The notes beneath the pieces are model-generated. The model saw only the letters and a list, made by a program, of their open reading frames with translations. It was not told where the DNA came from and searched no databases. A stretch of DNA of 64,000 nt from Gymnopilus junonius (lineage: Eukaryota; Basidiomycota; Agaricomycetes; Agaricales; Galerinaceae). Positions 57,170 through 64,000 of the stretch are shown here, piece by piece. Location of the stretch: positions 186,001-250,000 of the forward strand of contig JADNYJ010000044.1 of assembly GCA_015501075.1 (NCBI GenBank), given 5' to 3'. Position numbers and translations under genes: made by a program. Position 1 is the first letter of the stretch. The number at the start of each line of letters is the position of its first letter.

Positions 57170-58867
57170 AAAGCGGCTCATAAGTAGGATCCCAAGGATT
57201 GAGAAATTGCTTTTGGTTTGACTTATTTCCGAAAAACTCGTCCCAGCATTTCGTATCTTCTTCCGGTTCAATGACACACCGAACATGAGAAACAGCCTTG
57301 CGCGATGAACAGTTCGAGCATGAAGTCCCTTCCTTGGATGCCGCAATTTCGGTGGATGACATAGAAGTCCTCCTAGAGTCAGCATGCTGCCTGGTAGGAG
57401 CCTGTTGCTAAGGGACTTCACAGCTGCGAGACATGAGTAGTCAGGGACAATTGTACAATGGGCATTTAGAAATAGATTAGACTTACTCTTGGGAACTGGT
57501 GTATTTTGAGTGGCACCCTTACCCTTGCCAATGTGGTCTGGTCGACGCTGGTGAGAGAAAGAATGAATCAGGTGTCTTAGAGCCTACCAAGCTTCTGTTT
57601 CTTTGTCGGAGGTGTCTCATCCATGGAAGAGTCATGGACTTTCTTATGCTTGCCAGTCTGGGGAAGAATGACGACCTCATCGGAGCAGTCAGAGTCTTCA
57701 GCGTCTATGTAAATATATGTCACTTTGTATATCAGGTATAATTTGGAGGTACCCACTGCTGTCACCTTCACGGGAATGTGTATCGTCGATCTCGACATCG
57801 CTTTCCACCTTGACGGAACTCTGCTCATCCTGTACAATGTCCATGTCTGACATTGCGACATCTGAAGATGGCATCTCGATGGACTTGATTGGTTTCCAGG
57901 ATTCAAGGACGCCTGAAGGAATAGGTTTTTGCAAGACTAAATTGTTCATCAGATTCACCTAGACCCATGTAAAGAGGACGTTAACCAAATCATACCAATT
58001 ATTATGTGTGTCTCCTCAATTCCACGATTTTTCCCACACCGGTAGAACCAGAGATCTTGTCCACCCAGTTGTTCTTTAGTGACCAGCTTGAGTTTGCGGC
58101 TCTCTTGAGTGATGAGTGCCCAAGGTGGTTTTGCAGCTGAAGCGACAGAGATTCTCATTTCTTGGAACTTTGGGCATCAAGTATGTATGCGAAGGGCTTT
58201 GGGAAAATCTTCTGGAAGTAAGATGTACATTCCTCATATGTCCACTTCTCAGAGAAGACAATATCGCCAACCTTTGCACAACCAGCACTTTGGAGCTCAG
58301 GAATTGTTGCCTTGGAGATGGTAGCTGAGGATGGTAAGGATCCATCGCCTTTCAGTCCGCATGTAAGGATGGCAATCCAGCCAACTCAGCGATGAGCAGC
58401 ATCATCAACAGACTGAAAATTACTTACATTAGTTGAGGCATCAATGTGTTAGATGATGAACTTACTTTTTCCTTTGGCTTGTTGGACTTGTTGGACTTCA
58501 GACAGAAGCCTTGCAAAGATTCATCATGAGCTTGGTCTTTATCAACGGCCTTCCTCTTGGTACTAGTAAAGCGAACAGAACCAGAGCCCAAAGCCGAGTT
58601 TTGGCCACTAGTCTTTGTAGTACCTGACCGAACAGTCTGCTCGAAGATGGAGAGGACATTTTCCTTTGATACAGAGATGCTGTTTTGGGAAGCAGAACCA
58701 GGAGTTAAAGCTGCCTGAGATGGAGCAGGATGCTTGCTAGGGCCATGATGGCATTCGAGACAATGCAGGGGCGACTTTCCATTGTGGTTCTGTGGAGCCA
58801 AGAATGCTTCACAATCACAAGACGATCCATCCTGACCAAGGCCTCGACACATAGGCCTTGCGTCCAT
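57170..58867 (-). pseudogene. Hypothetical Cys/His-motif protein, probably decayed
   Basis: From ATG 58867 the frame encodes MCRGLGQDGSSCDCEAF and LHCLECHHGPSKHP, a Cys/His cluster, then a basic Ser/Lys linker (KSNKSNKPKEK). After an intron (about 58465 to 58418) the frame continues with GDIVFSEKWTYEECTSYFQK, PPWALITQESRKLKLVTKEQ and GKNRGIEETHIIIG, then an acidic region (SDVEIDDTHSRE) and a C-terminus with SCSNCSSRK and KCWDEFF. A TGA at 58388..58386 replaces an expected Arg codon. The last exon joins cannot be settled. I do not recognise the family. Confidence 0.5.
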
Positions 58868-59057
58868 GGCAGCAGAGGGAAAGGAGCAAGGAAGGAGAGA
58901 GGAAGGAGAGAGGAATGATGACTGTACAGGCCTGGTGGGCGCATTTTTATTCAGACAGATGTTTTCCTCGTGTTCCTCAAAAATGAAATCAAGGCTGTAT
59001 GTCCGAGTCTGCATCTAGAGTCAAGTCACTTTGTTCTCCCAAACCTACGTAAAATAA

Positions 59058-60997
59058 CTACAGGATGTTCGCTTCATAAAATTGTTGCAGAACACACAAT
59101 GCTTGTCCCCATAGTACTGCTCTCTGGTACCAGAGAGGGTTGCGTAACTCGACCTCAACTTCCTTCCGTGCTTGTACACTGATCTTGAGTACTTCAGTTG
59201 ATGGATATTCACCGTCCTCCCATTCATTCTGCAATAAGCCAAATCCAGCCAGAATCACATCCGATTGAATGACATTACCCAGCACATTGTAGAATTGCTC
59301 TTCGATCTCCGGTGATGGGAATGGATCAGATCCTGGAGTGACATCGACGCCTTCATGCCGTATTTGAGGATTTTGTCCACTGTGAATTTTTGAGGTGAGG
59401 TCTTCAACTGTCAGGTCATCACTCGCATTCGGAGCTTTCTCTTTTCGGTCGGCTCCATAAAATTCATCAATAGTTTTTGGATGGACATCTTCACAATCAT
59501 CTTTGTAAATTCCGAAGCGGTTCTGTCCCATGAATCACATATCCTGATGGAGTCTATTAATCTTTGCAACTATTAATACAGCCTTGCTACTCACATTGGG
59601 ACTCCCGGCATGTGTTATGGGGTGGTTATTCCAAGTCTCTTTGAAGTCCTCGCAATCCTTGTTGATACTTCTGAGGAAGAGATTGTGGAGGAGCCAGAGA
59701 TGTGTCGAATTTCCTACATCAAGGAGATGAAGCCGTTCGAGGCGAATAAAAAATGCCCTCCATCGTCGAGCAAAATGGGTCCCAACTTCAACCCAAAGTC
59801 TTTCAATGTGAGTATTACATGTTGACCTGAGGGCAGAACAGTAAATCAGCAGATGAAGACATTATTGACTGGTCACTCATGATCCCCACATGAAACTAGC
59901 TCTCTTAGGACCTCGTCTCATGACCATGTAGATTGCACAGGCCATATTCTCTCCGCCTCGATCACCTCGAAGTCTTGAAGGCATGCCATATTCGTCGATC
60001 GCATCCAGAAAAAGATCGAGGACTGTTACGGCATGGTTATTTGTACTGGCATGTAGAGCAGTTATCTATAAATTTTGTTTCAATAAAGAAAATCACCAGG
60101 TAACTTTTACAAACTGTTCGGCTGAATCCATCAACAAACCCATGAAGAACAATACCCCACCGAATTAATTTATGGTGTCCATTGAGATGCCAAAGTGCAT
60201 TTGGGCACTTGACTGAATACTTGACTCTCTTGATAATTTTTCGATCTTGGAGAGTACGACCTAGTCCGTCAATCCATTTAAGAGAGGAAATGACTCTTCG
60301 CTGCTTGACACACAGGCCGTGTTTACGGAGAAATCCAATGACATATTGTAGACCTGAGTCAGGCTTTTTTTCCTTGAATGTATGGAGAAGAATGTCTAGA
60401 TCTTCATTGCTGAGGTCAGAGTATTGCTTCATGACATTCTTCCTTTTCATGTATGCTCTAAGGGTGTTCCGGTGAACTCCAAGGAGAGATGCAAGGTCTT
60501 TGAGCTGAATTTCGCGTTGAGTAGATACGGCCTGACAGAGAAATTCAAGGTTGATTTCCTTCCTTGGTCGTCCATGCTTTCCTGACTCGAACAGGGATAC
60601 GAGTTCAGGTATTTCTACGCTTTTCTCATCACTGGATTGCAATATTTAATTTCTTCTAAAATTTAATGACTGATATAATGGCACACCCTATTTCACTAAG
60701 CCAAGCTTGAGACTGCAGTCCAATCACTAACTTTCCCAATAACCTCGCACTCTCATGTAACCACTGAGTTGGCAATGCTATATTCCCCATCTCGACCTCA
60801 TGTTCTAAAGCAGACAGGATAGGAATGGCATCTGAAGTTATCGCATCAATATGGAAGGCAGTATGCAGCACGTCAGCTTCCTCTTGCTGCAGTATACGTG
60901 CAGCATGCTGATAGATGTCGCTAACATCCTTCTTTCCCACAAACCACCACCATCGCAAAACGTCGATACCTCGCAACACCACAATTTTCCTCCACAA
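59058..60997 (-). pseudogene. Integrase-core-like gene, inactivated
   Basis: A helical N-terminal domain (RGIDVLRWWWFVGKKDVSD, QQEEADVLHTAFHID) precedes an HTH-like region (HGRPRKEINLEF, LKDLASLLGVHRNTLRAY) and an integrase-like catalytic core: ALWHLNGHHKLIRWG, DEYGMPSRLRGDRGGENM and THIERLWVEVGTHFARRW, then WLLHNLFLRSINKDCEDF and GIYKDDCEDVHPKTIDEFYG. In the family as I know it the first motif is DGxHKLIRW, so Asn here probably removes a catalytic Asp. Other damage: TGA at 59537..59535 at an expected Arg codon, a doubtful donor near 59890, and no in-frame join near 60660. Transposon-derived, basidiomycete-wide family. Confidence 0.65.
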
Positions 60998-61065
60998 CCT
61001 GCGATCTGGTTCTTGGATAGCTGTTTACAGTTATTCGAGTGTGTACGCACCTTTAGTGCAAGTCA

Positions 61066-63060
61066 ATGGCCAACCGATCGTCATCGTCCACGCCCAAGCG
61101 CCCCACCCTTTCTGCCTCTGGCGGGCGTATTCCACCCGTCGGAGCTTCGAGCACCAAATCTCCAACCCCTGAGGGTTCTTCGTCCTCTCGATCCGTTCGA
61201 GAGAGATACGCTTCAGCCACCCCTGCTCCTCGCGAGCGGGAGGAGACTGAGTCTCGGTCAGTGATCCACTCGTGGGCCACTACTCCCATTGCTTCGAGGG
61301 CTTCGTCCCCCGATGTTTCCATGGGGGAGGATGATGATACCATTCGTTTTCCCCTCCCAAGCGCTTCTCCAGAGCCACTGCCTACTGCCCTTTCCCTCAC
61401 AGGATCGGAGGGGGACTGGGTTGCTGTGGCGGAGTCACTGAAGACCATTGGTTCATTCATGATGACCAATGGTCCCTCTACTTTATCAGGGGCAGATCAC
61501 TCTGATTATGTCGGTCTCTTCACTAGGATAGTGAATTCGGTCAATACTTCCCCTTGGGCCAAGGAGGCCATGGGTGTCAGTGCACGATCACTGTCTCTTA
61601 GATGGTCGGTCATGCACAACCTTATCGATTCTGATAGTTCCCTAGTGGACCTCATGTATCAAGAACTAGCGAAGTCTCGAGAAGGGGAGGTCGCTCCTCC
61701 TGCTCAGCCCGAGCCTTCATCTTCCCAGTCCGCCCCTCCAAAGCAGACTGGCCCTCCAGCAGACCCTGAGGAGCCTCCCAAGGCCCCCGCTCCCACTCCT
61801 GCTCACTCCAAGCTTCAGCCTCACAAACAGAAGGCCAAGCTGGTCCAATATCAGAGGCCGCCCCCTCCAGGGCCCCCTCCTGTTCCCCTCTCCTCTCATC
61901 CCAAGCGCTCCTTTGCCTCGAAACTCCGGACACCAGTTCCGGGGTCCTCAACCTGCAGATCGCTTACTAATCGCTATTTTGAGTGGGCCGTCGCTCAAAT
62001 GGCACCACAAACCTGGACCCGGGCCTCTTCAGGCCCAGGCCCAGACCCCGGTCTCAGTCCCTCCCAGGGCCCAACTAGACCCTCTACCCCAGCCAAGTCT
62101 AAAGGGCTGGACTACGTCACGGCTGGCCCTACGCGCCGCCAAGTTCTCATGGTGTTCAACGACCATGCGCCGATGAACGTCATCCTCGCTATGCTGGTTG
62201 ATGAGATCAACTGGATGATGGCCCTCGACCAATTCAATATTCAGATCACTTCTGCGGAGCCCACCTATCGCGGGTAGGCCCTGCACACCAATCACATACC
62301 CATGACTGATGAGCTTATGCTCCTTCGGGGTGCGATCTATAATGTAGTCCAAGGCACCTCCAATGCTAATAAGGAGATGACGCCTTGGGTCGGACTTCCG
62401 ATGTCCAAAGCCTTCCTGAAGGTTTTGGATGTTCTCTATTATACGGATGTCTTCCAGAGGACTCCCACCACCATTGCCAACATTGAGAGAGCGCTCGAAA
62501 GGGCCCCTCTCTTCTCAGGCATTCCTTTTGCGGGGCATGCACACCTCATACGCCAATCAGCTAAGAGCTCTAAGTTCGACTGCTACTTTGAGATCTGGGA
62601 CTCCCAGACTGGACAAACTGCGAAGACACTTATCAACAAAGCTTTTCGCTACAAGGATGAGCTGCTCTATGTAAAGCCAGCTGCCGCCCGATGAGGTGTC
62701 CCCATGTGCCAGCGCTGCCAGCGCTGGGGTCACCTCACCAAGGATTGTAGGGCCCACCAGCGCCGATGCACGCGGTGCGGTGGGCCTTATGCCACTGATG
62801 AGCATCGCGCCCTCGCACCTTGCTGCAACCGGCCTCCGCCAGATTCGGATGGTATGTGCCACCCCACTCCAGCTGGTGAGCCATGCCCCCACAAGGCCCG
62901 CTGCCCCAATTGCTGGGGCGAGCACCCTGCCACAGGATGCAACTGCAAGTTCTGGGAACACCGCTTCGATCACAATTGGATCGTAGCTAAATACTGCGAG
63001 GTACATGATAAATGCGCACTCCAGACCTTGATGCCTAACGTCCCTCCTCTAGCTCGATAA
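61066..63060 (+). pseudogene. LINE ORF1 (RNA-binding, zinc-knuckle protein)
   Basis: A 664-codon frame starting MANRSSSSTPKRPTLSASGG. A Ser/Pro-rich N-terminus, a conserved HSDYVGLFTRIVNSVNTSPW block, a Pro-rich linker (SQSAPPKQTGPPADPEEPP) and a globular region (TRRQVLMVFNDHAPMNVILA) lead to C-terminal zinc motifs CQRCQRWGHLTKDC (CCHC), CTRCGG and CPNCWGEHPATGC. In-frame TAG at 62275 and TGA at 62692 interrupt it; both could arise by one C-to-T change. The stop TAA overlaps the ORF2 start (TAATG at 63058-63062). Confidence 0.85.
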
Positions 63061-64000
63061 TGAGAAGAAAGGAGGACATTAGAATTATCTCATACAATTG
63101 TAACCAGAATTATGGTCATATCGATGTACTTCTCGACCGTCTAAAAGACTCTTTTGACATTATTTTCTTGCAAGAGCCACCCTGGTGTGAGATATGATGT
63201 GCTCCATCTTCAAGAGATCCCGAAGGTGAGGCAGTTATTGGTGCACCGAACCACCCTGATTGGAAGGTAATGGTTTGGCCTGATCCCACTGGGCTCCGGC
63301 CATGCATTCTGACCTACATTTCGACGAGGCTGAACCCCTGGCGCCCTGCCATGTGACGTGATCTCATAGATCACCGCGACATCATGGCAGTTTCTCTGTT
63401 TACAGGGGACACCATTGTCAACTTACTGAACGTGTATTCTGATGACAAGCACACAGCTATCGACTTGCTCACTGAGCAGGCCGACTTTCTCCCAATGTTC
63501 CATTACATGGGGGGTGATTTCAACTGTCATTCAATAAGTGGGACCCTGGTGTCTTGCATCATCGGACGACAGCCAATAACCTGCTGAACACGCAGCTATG
63601 CTGGGACTGATGCTTTCTCTCCCAGTCAATCCGGGTCCCACCCACATCCCTGGCAACCCATCACTTCGAGAGTCAGTCATCGACCTCATCTTCGTTCAAC
63701 CTACCGAGGAGCTGTCTGCAGGCACTCAGCGAGGAGAACTATGGTGCGGGCCATCAGACCATGTTCTGCTGGCCTGCTCTATTTCTGTCCTCCAGCAGCA
63801 GCAACTGTTCCATGTGCTCACTGCCACGGATCAATTGGATGACTTCATGTTGTCCATCATTGAGAAGCTTAAAGGTATTGATCCCTTTGCGCCTATCATC
63901 ACCCCGGATCAGGTGGAGGCTGTGTCTTCGGATGTGGCCTCTGCTTTCTCGATGCTTGGCAAAGTATTCCAAGAAGATTCATATTTCCCCTCACTCCCAT
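63060..64000 (+). pseudogene. LINE ORF2 start: apurinic-type endonuclease, partial
   Basis: Begins MRRKEDIRIISYNCNQNYGH, with the APE endonuclease N-terminus (ISYNCN, FLQEPPW) and later MGGDFNCHS. Stops after PPWCEI and near 63350 and a deletion in the middle inactivate it. It overlaps ORF1 by one base (TAATG) and continues beyond the window. Confidence 0.8.

Larger units (their letters stand above)
61066..64000 (+). mobile_element. LINE copy running off the right edge
   Basis: Same family as the LINEs in the Copia element. It has a complete-length ORF1 and the start of ORF2 (endonuclease), but is broken by stops and deletions. The 5' boundary is uncertain, somewhere in 60998-61065. From ~63300 it parallels copy A at 43901 (LNPWRPAM, MAVSLFTGDTIVNLLNVYS), which shows where copy A was truncated. 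Confidence 0.85.

Overview
The window is nuclear DNA from a filamentous basidiomycete, most likely an Agaricomycete. Genes are packed tightly on both strands and cut by many short GT-AG introns of about 45-110 nt. The recognisable proteins are fungal: Set2 with an SRI domain, RNA polymerase I subunit A49, F1Fo subunit h, the IF1 inhibitor and a GEN1/Yen1 resolvase. Repeats include Copia, a polyA LINE and Tc1/mariner copies. The gene models below were built by hand from reading frame, splice sites and family motifs; exon coordinates are listed and every join keeps frame.

Region 1 (1-17.7 kb) is housekeeping. In order it holds the 3' end of a GEP4-type phosphatidylglycerophosphate phosphatase (+), a 14-exon MOV10/SDE3-like SF1 RNA helicase (-), a DUF1365 protein (-), a lysine-rich putative nuclear protein (+), SET2 (-), RPA49 (+), a peroxisomal SCPx-type thiolase ending in AKL (+) and a small Cys/His-rich protein (-). 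Region 2 (17.7-24.4 kb) is gene-poor, with one tRNA-Asp(GTC) and the mitochondrial ATPase inhibitor. Region 3 (24.4-31 kb) holds F1Fo subunit h (-), a PPR protein (+) and a GEN1/Yen1 Holliday-junction resolvase (-).

Region 4 (31.2-37 kb) is the most interesting part. It is a compact ADP-ribosylation locus: two divergently transcribed, cysteine-module PARP-like genes sharing a 331-bp promoter, followed by a macrodomain PARG (ADP-ribose eraser). One PARP keeps the whole H-Y-E catalytic triad. The other has lost H and Y but keeps E, so it looks like a pseudo-enzyme paralogue. Writer, pseudo-writer and eraser side by side suggest a self-contained signalling or defence module.

Region 5 (37-64 kb) is a transposon graveyard. 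It contains small palindromic elements, a degenerate GGGACT-type repeat, a Tc1/mariner copy with TIRs, a decayed coiled-coil/Cys gene, and a 14-kb Copia element (165-bp LTRs) interrupted twice by LINEs with clear 14-bp target duplications. Beyond it lie a decayed hypothetical gene, a decayed integrase-like gene and a further LINE running off the right edge. Many stops in these elements look like C-to-T changes, often CGA to TGA.
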